Assembly (NCBI RefSeq): GCF_901709675.1
Contig: NC_051096.1
Location: forward strand, 978,501 to 1,042,500
Direction: 5' to 3'
Length of the DNA stretch: 64,000 bases
From: Syngnathus acus
Taxonomy: Eukaryota; Chordata; Actinopteri; Syngnathiformes; Syngnathidae
A program made the translations under genes and the position numbers. This document shows positions 1 through 12,900 of this stretch, in pieces. A model generated the notes under the pieces. That model had not been told where the DNA came from. It ran no database searches and worked only from the letters and a program-made list of their open reading frames with translations. Each line of letters opens with the position of its first letter. Position 1 is the stretch's first letter.

Positions 1-272
1 AGCCTGAAGAAAAAAATATTAATACAGTAGTCCCTCATTTATCACATTTACCCCGCCCTTGATTTTCTTGTCAACTTCACGTGGCGAAAGAGCACTTACT
101 GTAGGGGAGAAGTTAGGAGGACTAGCGGGGGCCGCTTTAACAATGGGCGAGGAGAATGTAAAGGGTGCACAGGGGGGCGAAATGGAAGTGGCCTAACGGG
201 AGAAAGGAGAGAGAGAACAAGGTGCATTTGGCTACGGTGCCCAGACACACTTTCTACCAAAGATGGACGGAC
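1..272. other. nup153 intron, incomplete
   Basis: No further nup153 exon was recognised between the donor after position 273 and the left edge. The stretch is partly GGA/GGGG-rich and looks intronic. Confidence 0.6.
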
Positions 273-3200
273 CTTAGTTATTGCCGTTTCCTTGACAGGG
301 CTGACGCTGGAGGCGGCGGAGGTAGCGATGGGGGGCAACGGGGCGGAGAAGCTGAAGGTGGGCAAGGCAGACGTGCTAAGGGGAAGTGAAATGGGTTGAA
401 GGTCTGGCAGCTCAGTCACCTGAGGTCAAAAGTAGAAAAACATTGTGCCACCTGCAACTACGTTTGGAACACAGGAGGGTTGTTACTAATGAGTATTTTT
501 AATATTGATTAATATATCCAGTAAGCAAATATAATTAAAGTCATTGTTTGCCAATTACTGATTATTTGGTATTGTTTGGCGGTGACAAAATCAACAAAGT
601 AATTTCGACAGTTCTGGTGCGTACCTTGTCATCCTCCATGCGTTTGGAGGACACCCGCGTGATCTTGCGCTCAGTCTTCATCTTACCACCTCCGGAGCTG
701 CTGGGAGTAGGCGTGCTAGACATGGGATAGACTCCACCACCGAACCCAAATGTGCTTTGAGATGGGCCCGCGGGGCTTCGATCGGGTAGCGGGGGTGATT
801 GTTTTGTGGGCTGTGGAAAAACGGAAAACGCAACCCGGCAAAATCAGCACCGGCGAGGAACTCCGACTGTACTTGAGGCAGCGGGAATAAAGCCCACCTT
901 GTCTCTGGGCACCTGGTCCAGAGTGCGTATCGGCCCGCCTGGGGTCAAACTGGGCCTGAAGGAGACAGTGCGGTTTGACGAGCCAATAACAGCGGTGGGG
1001 ACCACCAGCTTTTGCACTGGCGGGAGATTGTAATCGTGCTAAGGAAATTAAAAAGAACAACAAATAACATTTTCATCACATGTAAAACACAATAGCCACT
1101 CAGTATCCCTAGAAAAGACTAAATATAGATTTTTTTTAATCGTGTTGAGAGCTCTTGTAACGTTAATATTTAAACTGCAGTGGCAAAGCAGCTACCACAG
1201 CGGTGTGCGTGTATGTTGTTGGAGTGACGCAGCTGTCGCACAGCTGGCACGATCTGCCAGTTGTTGCACCAAATGCTAGCAGGCTGTTGGATGAAGTCAA
1301 AATGAAATCACTTACCCGTTTCTTTTTGGCCTGCAAATGTGACACATCAAGATCGCCGTCATCCACTGACTGGAAAAAAGAAGAAGAAAACAAACAATAT
1401 TAACCATCTTTCATACGTATTTATAGCTAATGTAAATTATGACTAAAAACAGTCGCTTCAACTTTTTGCTGATATTAACAGCGACATGGACAAAATGGCG
1501 GACAGTCCAATTTACCGTTGAGTAGGATGCTGCACTTGCTGCTGCTGGGATCCTCTTGGCATCCTGGGGATGCCAAATTGAACTGTGAGCTATTTGAAAC
1601 TCAATTTTGTGTGTGTGCATGCGTGCGTTCGTACTGCCAGAGGACTGGACATGCGCTCCAAAGACTGCAGGATACGTCGGGCTGTGGCGCTGGTCACCCC
1701 GCAGGGCTGCACACCAGCCGGCTTGGCTTTAATCTGCCTCCTCACCGGGGCCTGAAAGATCACGCCGACAATTTTCGTCAACGGCTCGCGACAACTAATG
1801 AAATTAATAGCTCTGGGGGACACGCTGTGGTTTTTGCGGGCTCACATGGTACGGCGTTCCAGGGCGTGTGCGTGCGCTTCGGACAGCAGCCGCCCCGCCA
1901 TATGTGGTCTTGCCGGGGTAAAAGGGGGAATCTCCCAGCTGGCTGGAGTTCAGCGCTGTGCTGTTCAGCGTCGACTGGAAGCGGAGAGGCATTCAAGTGC
2001 CGTTACTTTTGCATAGTCAGGATTCTTATCACAACAGAAAAGGACATATGAGCGAGTCCTCACAACAAAGTAGCTGCGACCACCTGCATGAGACCCCCCC
2101 CCCCCCCCCACCCCCCAAAAAAAAAAGTCACAGTTGAACTTTTCAGGGTCAAGACTCACATTGGCAGAAGTACCAAAGACGGACAGGTTGAAGGCAGGCC
2201 TCTTCAGACTTGACTGAGAGGGCTGCGGCACAGATATGCTTCGGTCTCCGTCCGGGGTCCAAAGCTGCGGGAGCGACGCCACCTTGGACGCCGGCACGTC
2301 TGCAAGACACAACAACATAGTATACACTAACGCATTTGGTTTAGAAATCAACAGCTGTGGGTTGAGTACTAGACGCAATTTGAAAAAGGTTGCTGTTCCT
2401 GTGTACCTTTGTCAGAGGCGCGCGAGGAGAAGCCGCTGGTGGTGGAGATGTTATCGTCGTCATGTTGCGAAAGGTTGTCCTTGATCTCCTTGACCAAGGA
2501 GAAGCCGGTGGAGAAGGGCCCTGGCGCCGATGAGGTGGAGGGATGCGAGAACAGGCCGCCGCCCAGCGTCGGCGACGAGGTCTCCAGCGGCGAGAAGTGG
2601 AGGTGGGAGTGGCTGAGTGGTGGGCGGGACAGCACGTAGTCCTGAAAGTTAAGGGCTGCCCGGCTGGTCAAGGGCTCTGCAGTGGAAAAGCACAGCGTTC
2701 AGAAGAAACAATTTTTAGCTTAAGACTTGAGATGGCATTCAACACTTGCAAACATTTATATGGGCAGCATTTTATTGTCAAAATACAAAGCAGACAGTTT
2801 TAGGGAACATTTGCACATTTTCATTTATATTGTATAATATTTGTGAAATGCAATGGTAGAAAATGTGTTTTTCATATTTATATGGCAACAATAAAACCAC
2901 AAACCTGTGTGACTAGTACTTGGCTCGGGTGAGTGACGTCCCAGGAGAGGGGGCGGCCCCTCTCTGCCGCCATTGGGAGGGGGCCGCAGGCAGTTCTCCG
3001 TCACATCCAGCGCTTCTCTGCCTCCGCCGTCACCATCTGCACCTCCTCCCGCTTCACCTTCCGGATCCTCTTCGTTCTTGAAGTAGTTCTGAAGCCAGGA
3101 GGGAACCAGGCTCTTCACCGTGTCGGTCACTCGGCCGATCAGGCCTGACTGCTGCCGACGGGGGAGAAAAAAAGTGTCGTTAAATACTGGTCGGGCTCAC

Positions 3201-4211
3201 CTGAAAGCCTACACATGAAGGTGTTTGTCAGCTCATAAACAAAAAGACATACAAGTAGATTCTTTTTTTTATTTTTTATTTCAATGCTTAAGCGCAAAAT
3301 CGGCATGGTAATATTGGAAGATTGGCCAGAGTAAAATGTCTATGAATTTGTTACTGCTTGAATGTTACTCGTGGCCGCAGTGGACCGGACAAGCAATTCC
3401 TCAAGTGCTGTGAGAGTAAAAGTGGGTCAGTCACACACACACGCCTGCTTCATGAGGCCCCTTTTAAGACGCCTGCAAAAGCCAGCTTTTGGCGGCCTTC
3501 TTTCCGGTGTCATTGATAAACAATCACATTTTGGCATGACGCGTCGCTGCTGAGAAGGGCACAGTTGCCAGAAAACACACACACACAAGGCGCCAGCATC
3601 TTTACAAAAGGCGTCAATTTCGGCAGGATTTTCGCCCAAAAGGCGACATGGGGCTTACTTACAAGATATGTCAGGTCTGCATGCACTTTAACCCGTGTGC
3701 AATTATGTGCTCATCCATAGCGCCTCACTCTCATAAATACCACTTTGCTTAATCTTATTTTGCTTGCCTCCAAAACAATGCAGTTGCACGAAGCCCATGA
3801 CAATATCTATGAATTTTGGTCATGTTTCCAAACACTAGTTTTACTCAATGTCATTGGTTGACGTAAGCGTACCTGGAGATTGTCATCAAATGAATTACAG
3901 AACAGATTTGGATGTGAAGTGGCGCTAAGAATTCGGAAAATCAATCAATGCCATGACACAGACGGTGCTAGATGCTTGGCGGCTAATCAGCTGATTGAGG
4001 GTGAATAAACCGCCAACTCAACACCATACTGGGAATTGCTTTAACGTTAAACCGGGGGGAAGAGAATGGGACGTTTGGTTACATTAAAGCACAGGTATGT
4101 TCTAAAAACATATTTAAGGCGGCAGTTAAGATGCCATACAATGCAACCATGTGGGGCTCTTTAACAGGTTCCTGCGCAATCCAGCACGGCTGGCGTTAAC
4201 CAGCCCCCCCC

Positions 4212-4242
<31 letters not shown>

Positions 4243-4853
4243 ACACAACTTGCACTAAATTCACTTCAACCGACAGCGACACATTATTAACAAGTCCTTA
4301 TGACGATCTGTAACAACAAAATCAAATTATTTGACTGAAATAAACAGACAAACCCCGGCCCAGACGAGCGTGGCGAGTACAACAATGCGGCTGCTTGCTT
4401 CGCTAGCACGGTAGCGACTTCACGATGCTTTCTTTCCGCTAATTCGCCAACGACAAAATTCGCCCCACTGACGCAAGTGTCGTCGCACTCCACCGCGGCT
4501 GGGTGACTTCATCCACTCGGGTCAAGTCAACGAGCTGACAAGGAAGCTGTCCAGCGAGTGCGTTAGTTAAGGCAGGCAAGGCACCTAGCGGGCTAATGGC
4601 TTAGCTTCCGCTAGCACGCTAGACGCGCGTGGAGGCCACGACTAGGCCGCAAAATGTCTCCCCTAACTTAAAACAAAAACACTAGCAAGAGAGCCCGCCG
4701 CCCTCGTGGTTCGTCACTGTCGGCTAAGGTCGGGGGTTCCGGGCGTGGACTTTGAGGGGGGGGTGGGGGTGTTACCTGCTTTGTCTTGGCGTAAGGTTTG
4801 GAGGCGACGTGATATCTCCTGCTTCTGATTTTCCCTCCACCCGTGGCCGCCAT
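273..4853 (-). CDS. nup153: Nucleoporin NUP153, N-terminal part (gene continues beyond left edge)
   Basis: Nuclear pore basket protein that anchors the basket at the nuclear ring and serves transport factors. Eleven coding exons give the first 518 residues in one frame: 4776-4853, 2905-3148, 2407-2676, 2160-2299, 1846-1974, 1635-1751, 1516-1563, 1316-1369, 898-1038, 625-810 and 273-419, all with GT-AG joins. The start ATG opens MAATGGGKIRSRR, like the glycine-rich, basic NUP153 N-terminus. Family hallmarks in order are SLVPSWLQNYF, GFSLVKEIKD followed by QHDDDNISTTSGFSSRASDK, AFNLSVFG, SQLGDSPFYPGKTTYGG, VTSATARRILQSLERMSSPLA, and SFRPSLTPGG, then the GGGKMKTER basic patch and LPTFSFSAPLPP. 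The RanBP2-type zinc fingers and the FG repeats are off the window to the left. Alternative 3-base acceptor choice exists at exon 2 (extra CAG). No break in frame was seen. Identification is from remembered family motifs. Confidence 0.95.
4203..4248. repeat. (C)n followed by (CA)n simple repeat in nup153 intron 1
   Basis: A poly-C run at about 4203-4228 is followed directly by an (AC)n run. A shorter poly-C tract at about 2094-2113 lies in another nup153 intron. Homopolymers of this kind are prone to assembly length errors. Confidence 0.9.
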
Positions 4854-5993
4854 GACTCTTGCGTCGGAGAGTGTGTCCCGTCGATGTTTCGGCGCCGGAT
4901 TGCTGTCATCTAGCACTGTGCCTAATGCCGCAAGGGATCCTGGTAAATGAAGTCAACCGGTGTACAATTGACAATGGCCTTTGCTTGCCCACAAAACAAA
5001 CAAAAAAAATACAATATAAAACTCAGTTAATTAGACAAAACACCATTATATTGTAAATTCACTTACAAATCATCTATTATTTATGGTTTGAATGCTATGT
5101 AAAGGTGTTTATTTGTAAACGAATGACGTCAGACAAACTCCTATTTTACTCAATTTTTATAACTGAAGCGTTACTAGTGACAAAGAGGCCACGGAATGGC
5201 TAAATACAGACCTTATACTGGTTGCCATGGCAGCTGGAGCAGACGAGTCCCTCCAGCAATTTGTCACGAATTTTAATGAAACCGCCACAAATGTGTTACC
5301 AAATCAACGAGAAAGCTTTTTTTTTTTTTTTTTTTTTTTTTTAACGTGCAAACTACATAAAATATAAAAAAAATGTTGTGAGTTAATAAACAAAATATCT
5401 TCAAATCTTCAAATAAAAAAAGCTAAAACAGGACTGGTTGAGGTTGGATTTAACCACAGAACGAAGTGAAAGAGAGGAAGAAATTGTACTATTAGTAGTG
5501 TTTAAATAAATAAAACTGACAACGGGGAGACTTAAAGTAAATTTTATGAAACGTTGTTCAGTTTTAGAATGATTGTATTCACTCAAAACGTTATTAAACC
5601 AGAGTTAATAAACCTAAATTTTGCAATCGTACCCCCGTAATGGCAACATGGTACATTCGTAGGACGACGCATTTCCGGGTGTGCGTACATCCCCAGTGAA
5701 AAGTAACATTTTACATTCTAACGCGTGTTGCGTCTGCGCAGCGGATTACTAGTCAAATTTGATTTTAGATGGTGAGTAAACACTTTTTTCTGCGATGTTT
5801 CTTTAAAAATGTTCGCGAGCATTAGCATGTTTTGGGTTTAGCCACCATCGATTAGTACAGTATCATAATACGCAGGAAACAAGGTACAATAGAAAAAAAA
5901 GAATAGAATGCAATAATAAATGCAAAAATCTGTTTGTCGACTTGAATAAAACGTATAAAAATAAACCCTCTGTATTTGTTTAGCAGAAGCAAA
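4854..5993. other. Intergenic between nup153 and mterf3, with both 5' ends
   Basis: The region is head-to-head between the nup153 start (4853) and the mterf3 start (5994). It is AT-rich in the middle, with a poly-T tract at about 5319-5341. A likely noncoding first exon of mterf3 ends near 5770, where ATG is followed at once by the donor GTGAGT, downstream of a GCGTCTGCGCAGCG stretch. No coding exon was seen. Confidence 0.5.
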
Positions 5994-8110
5994 ATGGCAT
6001 CTTCCTGTGTGCAGCTGTGTATCAGGCACAGACTTGTTCTTCCGCTGAAGACGGTGGCTTTGACCGTCTGCACTCAAGCTCGTCGTTGCCATACATTCAT
6101 GAGGCCTCGTCGACCTCCAGATGTCTCTGGGATGCAAGCAAAATATCAGCAGAGACCATGCATCTGCTTTTATAGTAATACGATCTCTAAACAGGAAGAC
6201 AAAGAGTCAAACCAGTTAATACACCTGAATGATGATCTGTCGTCAAATGAAAGCCCCACATCGTTAGGTACGTACTACGTGTGGACATATTATGTGGAAA
6301 GATCTTGCTCGGGAGGCAACTATGTTTTCTTTGTCTTCAGATCAGGATGCTGCCACCAGATTGCACGCGCTGGAGGAGATCAGCGACGAAGAGGCTGCGA
6401 GTCTAACACCATATCCGTCCATCCCTCCAGCCTCCGTCTCTCTCAGAGAATACGTTGACCAGTCGGAGACGCTTCTAAAACTAGTGCAGCTTGGTAAATA
6501 CCGAAGACGCACGCAAATCATATAGTTTTGCAGCATTTTTGATAAGGCCTCCCCGGCAGGGGTGAACCTGTGGAAGCTGGAGCAGAGGCCCAATGTCGGC
6601 TCCATGCTGCTCCGTCTCGTCTTTGATAAGGACGTGGCTCCGAGGCTGCTGTTCCTCAAAAGCATCGGCGTGGACGACTCTCGTCTGGGCTACGTCGTCA
6701 CGCACAACCCGTTAGTCCTCACGGAGGATTTGGAAAACCTTCAGGCCAGGTGATGAAATGTTGCTTCTAAAAGGGAGAATTTCTCCCAGAGTCCTTGCTG
6801 GTACAATTCTGAGAACCTTTATTACCTGGCAGGCATTTTTACATTTTGTATTTCAAACATTGTTAACTTAACTGTTGTTGGCATTTATCAGAACCACATT
6901 GAAGGTCTGCTTTTGACTATATGGAATCAATCATGTTTTCTCACTCTCTTCTCCAAGGGTGAACTATCTCAAGTCCAAAAAGTTCACGGCCGAGAATGTA
7001 GCGTCGATGGTGTCCAGAGCTCCTTATCTTCTCAACTTCAGCGTGAAGAGGCTGGACAACCGCCTGGGTTTCTATCAGCAACAGCTGGGCCTCAACGCAG
7101 CCAACGTAAACATATAGTGCAACATCAGAATCAGAATCAGCTTTATTGTCAATTCCTTCATGCTAGGACACACAAAGAAACCGAAATACCGTTCCCCCTA
7201 TCCCACGGTGACGAGACACAGCACACGATTAACACACAAGTAAAACAACGGGGAGAGAGTTCAGGACCCCAACAGCCCGGAGATCACAAACTTCGCCAGT
7301 GGCGAGCAGTGCTGGCATCTCACAACAAAGTCCCGGCACCATTCTTCACGGATGTAGACGCACAGTCCACCTCCACGCGATGTTCCCCCTCGTACAATGG
7401 CCCGGTCCGCCCGATAGCGCGCCATCCGCTCCAGATCATCACTTTGTTGTCTGAGATGAGGAATGACAGATGCTAATTTTCATGATGACATTTCAAATGA
7501 GATTTTTTTTTTTTTTTTTTTTATATCCAGACTCGTAACATTGTCGCACGTCTGCCCAGACTGCTGTGTGGCAGTTTGGAGCCAGTTAAAGAAAATCTCA
7601 AGGTGATAGCATAACAAAAACATGTCATCGCTTGCTTTTTGGGACATTAACATTTGAACATGTGCGTTGCCGTTCCAGGTGTGCGAAATTGAGCTTGGCT
7701 TCAAAGCCAATGAGATCCAACACATGGTCTTGGCTGTCCCCAAAATTCTGACGGCCAACAAGCGAAAGTTGACTCAAATATTCGACTTCCTCCACAACAC
7801 CATGAAGGTGCCACATCACCTGATCGCCAAGTTCCCACAGGTACATTGGACTTCACCTGCCGTGTCATAGTTGACCCAAGCATCCATGTTCATTCTTTTT
7901 TGTAACCTCCACCAGGTCTTTAATAACAAGTTCCTGCGCATAAAAGAGCGCCACCTGTTCTTGCAGTACCTGGAACGGGCACACTATGACCCAGATCAAA
8001 GCAGCTACGTTTCTCTGGAGCGCTTGACGTCATCTCCGGATGACACTTTTTGTACTGAGGTGGCTTTGGCCACGCTGGAAGATTTTTACGTCTTCCAAAA
8101 GACGCTTTAA
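5994..8110 (+). CDS. mterf3: Mitochondrial transcription termination factor 3 (MTERF3)
   Basis: Mitochondrial matrix helical-repeat protein that acts in mitochondrial transcription control and mitoribosome assembly (family knowledge). Coding exons are 5994-6267, 6341-6493, 6560-6749, 6958-7105, 7531-7602, 7679-7840 and 7916-8110; the joined length is 1194 nt, giving 397 residues (human about 417). The N-terminus is basic and cysteine-rich ([19 protein letters not shown]), as for a mitochondrial presequence. Diagnostic blocks are [81 protein letters not shown] and [16 protein letters not shown], followed by RHLFLQYL. These are the tandem mTERF motifs, each with the LP/AP-x-L-L pattern. The start is the first ATG after a polypyrimidine-AG acceptor at 5983. 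Intron 4 carries an antisense LINE fragment at about 7118-7470. The uqcrb gene follows in the same orientation. Confidence 0.96.
7118..7470 (-). mobile_element. LINE fragment: endonuclease piece plus 3' tail, in mterf3 intron
   Basis: Read on the minus strand, about 7265-7470 is open and encodes [27 protein letters not shown] and [12 protein letters not shown], the pattern of the AP-endonuclease of a fish non-LTR retrotransposon (normally GGGLCVYV..WC..HCSP). It stops, then runs into a tail that ends CAATAAAGCTGATTCTGATTC. The same tail occurs at 21715 and 55089. Reverse transcriptase is absent, so this is an internally deleted copy. Confidence 0.7.
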
Positions 8111-8170
8111 CGTAATATTTCTTGGCGTGGTGAAATTGGCTTTTTCTGTCAATGCCATTTAAATTTGGGT

Positions 8171-8335
8171 GAGAGGCAGGTTCCACCCTGGACTGGTCAG
8201 GAATCACTCACGTCACACAAACACGCACTTGCTCACATTCACACACTATAATGACAATTTAAAATCTTTAGGGAACCTAAACTGTGTGTTTTTGGACAGT
8301 GGGAGGAAACTGGAGTACAAGTATCCAGTGTTTTT
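8171..8335 (-). mobile_element. Truncated SINE, same family as the copy at 14651
   Basis: On the minus strand the sequence follows the 3' part of the SINE at 14651-15013: the blocks around 'aaactggagtac', 'gggaggaaactgg', 'cacattcacacac' and 'ccctggactggtcaggaatc' correspond in order. It lies just downstream of the mterf3 stop. A further fragment of the same family may lie at about 29040-29130. Confidence 0.55.
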
Positions 8336-8617
8336 CAATGGACTTTTTGGACCTAAATGTATTTTTTCCTTTTTCGCTATTTACAAAACCCCAATGGTAC
8401 TGTACACTGCCAGCACTGTATTACACTTATTGAATTAAAACCAAACAATAGCTCACATTATTTTTATCTGAAACTATAAGTAAAATGTGTTAAATTGCAT
8501 TTGAAATTTCACGTTTTCTGTAAAAAAAATAAAATTGTCCAACTCGATTTGCGCATACGCCTCATTTCCGGACTGTTCCTTACCCACGATGCACCGCAGT
8601 GCTCCCCAAAGTTCAAC

Positions 8618-9653
8618 ATGGCGGCGAGGGTACCAGGTAAAATTTTCCTCCCCATCAAATAATATCGAATGTTTATTCTTCTTCTGAAGTGGGCACTGTC
8701 AAGTTAAGCAAGCAGCGGTGATATGTACCACTCGGTTCGAGTTCTGTAACGTGTAGGGCATTAGCTTGCTTTTGGATTCTTTTGAAACGCGTTTGTCCTT
8801 GTCCTGCCTGCTAGCTGATGCTAATGGCTAACCTGCATTTTGAGCTAATGTGCTAATAGTACAAAAGCATTGATGACATCTCTTTAATATTCCCAAAGTT
8901 AATTAACGACTGCTTCGTATTACATTCAATACTTTGTGACGTTGATGATCGCGTCTAAAGCTGTGTTTCTCAACCTTCCTCGACCCTATACAAATATTTC
9001 TTATCGGGAGAAAAGAAATCTTAAGGCACAGCACTTAGCAAAACATTGCATAAAAGTGTATATACAGGTCAGTTATGTACATATGTTTTGATAACCACTC
9101 ACAGCACATTGGTTGAGAAACACTGACTTAAAGAATTGGTTGTCAACGTTTTAGCATGTAAAAAGTAATATCAAGTTTGTGTGAAATCCCCCCCATAAAA
9201 ACACACAGTGGCTTCGGGCAGGCTTCTGGAGAGTGTACGCAAATGGTACTACGGCTTGAGTGGCTTCAACAAGCTTGGTAAGCACACAAAGTTAAAATGA
9301 CCTTCAATCTTCGAAGAGAAGCTCAATTTCGACTCCCCTGTGGCAGGTTTGATGCGAGACGACACGATGCACGAGGACAACGATGTAAAGGAGGCCCTGC
9401 AGAGGCTCCCGGAGAACGTCTACAATGACCGCATGTTCCGCATCAAGCGAGCTCTGGATCTGTCTATGAAGCATCAGATCCTCCCCAAGGACCAGTGGAC
9501 AAAATATGACGAGGTACAGTAGTGCACCCTTTGCCCACACACGCAACATGTTGACGGCGCTTTTTGTGCGTTTAGGATGAGCCCTACCTGATGCCGTACC
9601 TGGATGAGGTCATCCGCGAAAGAAAAGAAAGAGAAGAATGGATGAAGAAATGA
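8618..9653 (+). CDS. uqcrb: Cytochrome b-c1 complex subunit 7 (UQCRB)
   Basis: Small matrix-side subunit of respiratory complex III, contacting cytochrome b and the ubiquinone site. Four exons: 8618-8636, 9209-9277, 9347-9513 and 9576-9653; joined length 333 nt, 110 residues, matching the usual 111. It reads [16 protein letters not shown], then [39 protein letters not shown], and ends [16 protein letters not shown], all strongly family-like. The ATG lies in the typical CAACATGGCGGCG context of a fish housekeeping promoter. AATAAA follows at about 9724. A small hAT-type MITE sits in intron 1. The gene is tail-to-tail with lrrc14b. Confidence 0.97.
8961..9125. mobile_element. Short hAT/Charlie-type MITE in uqcrb intron 1
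   Basis: The ends are TGTTTCTCAACC on the left and its complement GGTTGAGAAACACTG on the right, the classic CAGNGTTTCTCAACC-type hAT terminus. The flanking octamers GTCTAAAG and ACTTAAAG match at six of eight positions, fitting a decayed 8-bp target duplication. At 165 bp it is nonautonomous. Confidence 0.7.
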
Positions 9654-9997
9654 GTGAAAGCAAGAGAGGATTAACCGGCCCCGCTGGTTAATCCTTGCGC
9701 GAATATCCTTGGTGTTGTATTTAAAATAAAATCAAAGCCTATAGAGTTATTAAAGTGTCCATTTTGAAAAAAGGTCAGCTGTTTATCTTTATTGAAGTCA
9801 GCGTTTTTGACATGGAAATGATTGCATACACTGTCATTTTCTAAAGTATGTGACATGAGCAAATATTTTATTAGATTCATTAGATGTTGAGACGGGATAC
9901 GGCAAAGCTCAGGCCTTCGGGTCAGAAGCGACATTGAGTTCCTTCATTCTACGTGAAGGCAAAGAGGAACATTGCATCAATTAAGCCACCTGACTGC
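9654..9997. other. Intergenic, tail-to-tail uqcrb / lrrc14b
   Basis: The stretch holds the uqcrb 3' UTR with a polyadenylation signal near 9724 and, on the other strand, the lrrc14b 3' UTR. No other gene was seen. Confidence 0.6.
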
Positions 9998-12900
9998 TTA
10001 ATTGTTCTTTTGTGCCCTCCTGTCATTGACTTCAGTGATGGTCGCCATGAAGTTCCCCATCACGCTGTTGAAGGATGTCAACATGGACACCCCCAGTTCA
10101 TTGTTTGTCTCGTGAATATCCGGGTCGTAGGCGCCCATGAGGGGGGTGTGCAGCTCCATGTCCCCTCTCCCGGCCCCTGCCAGGATTGCCAGCAGCTGCT
10201 CCCTGACCTCCCGGAAGAGTGCCTCGTCGTACCGCAGCAGGGTAGCGTCGTCCAGCGGGTACGCAGCGTCCTCTGGGTAGCATTCGCGAGGAACGGGAAG
10301 TTCCACATATCTCAGCTTAGAGAACCCCGCCGCCAAGGAGCTCACGAGCCTGCGCAGGGCCGGCGCGCTCAGAGGGTTGCCCAGCAGCTTGAGCTCCTCC
10401 AGCGCCCGGCAGCGGGACAGTGCTTCCACTAAGGCGACCCCATCCTCCACGCCGCACTCCTCCAACACTAGGCTGGCCAGTGAGCCCGAGCAGCGGCCCA
10501 GCAGCTTGACGAAGGCTGCGGCAAAGTCGTCAAGGACTAGGTGGCCGCTCAGGTCCAGGCGCATCAGGTACTCGCTGTGCAGGCTGTTGGCCAGATAGGT
10601 CATGTCCACGCGGCTCAGGCGGCAGTTGGCCAGCTCCAAGCTTTCAAGCGGTGTCTGCAGGGGGCTGATTTATTTTCATTGAATTCAAACAGATCATTTT
10701 AAGTAGTAGTATTGCAGTATTTGTACAAACCGGATTTGGTTGCAGTTGGGAAATTGTGTAAAATGTAAATAAATCCAAAATACAACAATTTGAAAATCCT
10801 TCTCAACCCCTATTCAATTGAATACACAACAAAGAGAACATATTTAATGTTCAAACTGATAAACTTAATTGTTTTTTGCCAAATAATAATTAACTTCGAA
10901 TTTCATGGCTGCAACACTTCCAGTAGAAGTTGGGAAAGGTGGCAAAAAATACAGAGAAAGCTGAAAAAAGCTCATCAAACACCTATTTGGAACATCCCGC
11001 ATGTGATCAGGCTAATTGGGTACCATGATTGGGTATAAAAGGAGCATCCCTAAACGTGCTCAGTTATTCACAAGCAAGGATGGGGCAAGGTTCACCACTT
11101 AGTCCACAACTGCGTGAGAAAATAGTTGAACAGTTTAAGAACAATTCTCAAAGCAAAATTGCAAGGAATTTAGGGTTTTCAACGTCTACGGTCCATAATA
11201 TCATCAAAAGGTTCAGAGAATCTGGTGAAATCACTTCACGTAAGCGCCACGGCCGGAAACCAAGACTGAATGACCGTGACCTTTGATCCCTCAGACGACA
11301 CTGCCTTAAAAACCGACATGAGTGTGTAAAGGATATCACCAAATGGGCTCAGGAAAACTTCAGAAAACCACTGTCAGTAAATACAGTTAATCACTACATC
11401 AGTAAGGTTAAAACTCTACCATGCAAAGCAAAAGCCGTTTATGAACAACATCCAGAAACGTCGCCAAGTTCTCTGGGCCCGAGCTCATGTATAATGGACT
11501 GTTGCACAATATAAAAGTGTTTTGTGGTCTGATTAGTCCACTTTTTCAAATTGTTTTTGGAAATACTGGACGTTGTGTCCTCTGGACCAAAGAGGAAACG
11601 GACCATCCGGACTGTTATTAACGCAAAGTTCAAAAGCCAACATCTGTGATGGTATGGGGGTGCATTAGTTCCCATGGCATAGGTGACTTACATTTCTGTG
11701 AAGGCAACATAAATGCTGAAAAGTACATACAGATTTTGGAGCGACATATGCTGCCGTCCAAGCGACGTCTTTTTCATGGATGCCTCTGCTTATTTCAGCA
11801 AGATAATGCCAAGCCACATTCTGCACGTGTTACAACAGCGTGGCTTCGAAGTAAAAGAGTCCAGGTTCTCCCCTGGCGCGCTTGCAGTCCAGACCTGTCT
11901 CCCATTGAAAATGTGTGGCGCATTATGAAGCGTAAAATACGACAGGGAAGACCCCGGACTGGTGAACAACTGAAGCGGTTCATCAAGCAAGAATGGGAAA
12001 GAATTCCACATGAGAGTGATACCTGGGAGTGATACCGCAGTCAGGAGCATGGCCATGTGGAGTTTGCGGGAAGGGAGTGCAAGCTAACTCTATCCGGTGC
12101 AAGGGTTGTCAGAGATGGGTACACCGGAGATGCACCGGAGTAAAAGGCAGCCTACTAGCTGCAAGTGAGACCTTCCAATGCAAGCGGTGCAGGGGAGAAG
12201 TCGCCCAAGCAGACCCAGCTGAGCAAGAGGGGCTCATAGTAGATGGGGAGATGTACGAGGTGGTGGACAGCTTCTGCTACCTTGGAGACATGCTTAACGC
12301 TGATGGGGGGGTGGACCAAGCAGTGACCACACGGGTGAGAAGTGGGTGGAAGAAATTCAGGGAACTCATGCCCTTCTTAACATCTAAGGCCCCATCCCTG
12401 AAGATGAGAGGCCAAGTGTACTCAGCCTGCATCAGAAGTGGTATGACGTACGGAAGTGAGGCATGGGCCCTGAAAACAGTACACGAAGACAAACTAAACA
12501 GAGCAGAAATGAGGATGATCAGATGGATGTGTGGTGTGTCAATGAGGGAGGAAAAGACCAGTGCAGAGCTGAGAAAGAAGATGGGAGTGGAGGCTATAGT
12601 GGATGTGGTGAGGAGAGGCAGACTGCGATAGTACGGACATGTAGTGAGGAAGGACGAGAACGACTGGGTGAAGAAAGTTATGTCGTATAACGTAGACTCT
12701 ACGTCGTACAGGGAACAAGACCCAGTGGCCGACCTAAAAAGACCTGGCAGACAACCGTGGGAGCCATGGGCCGTGGGACATGAAGGCACTCGGCATCAAC
12801 CACGAGATGGCCATGGACCGTTCCCGGTGGAAGAAAGCCATATCGAGAACCCAGTCCAACCCAGCGGCGCCTGGAAAGCGGACTTTAAACCGATGATGAT

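Noticed and set aside
1518-2051. 177-codon plus-strand ORF
   Set aside because: It lies antisense across nup153 exons 5-7 and has no independent support.
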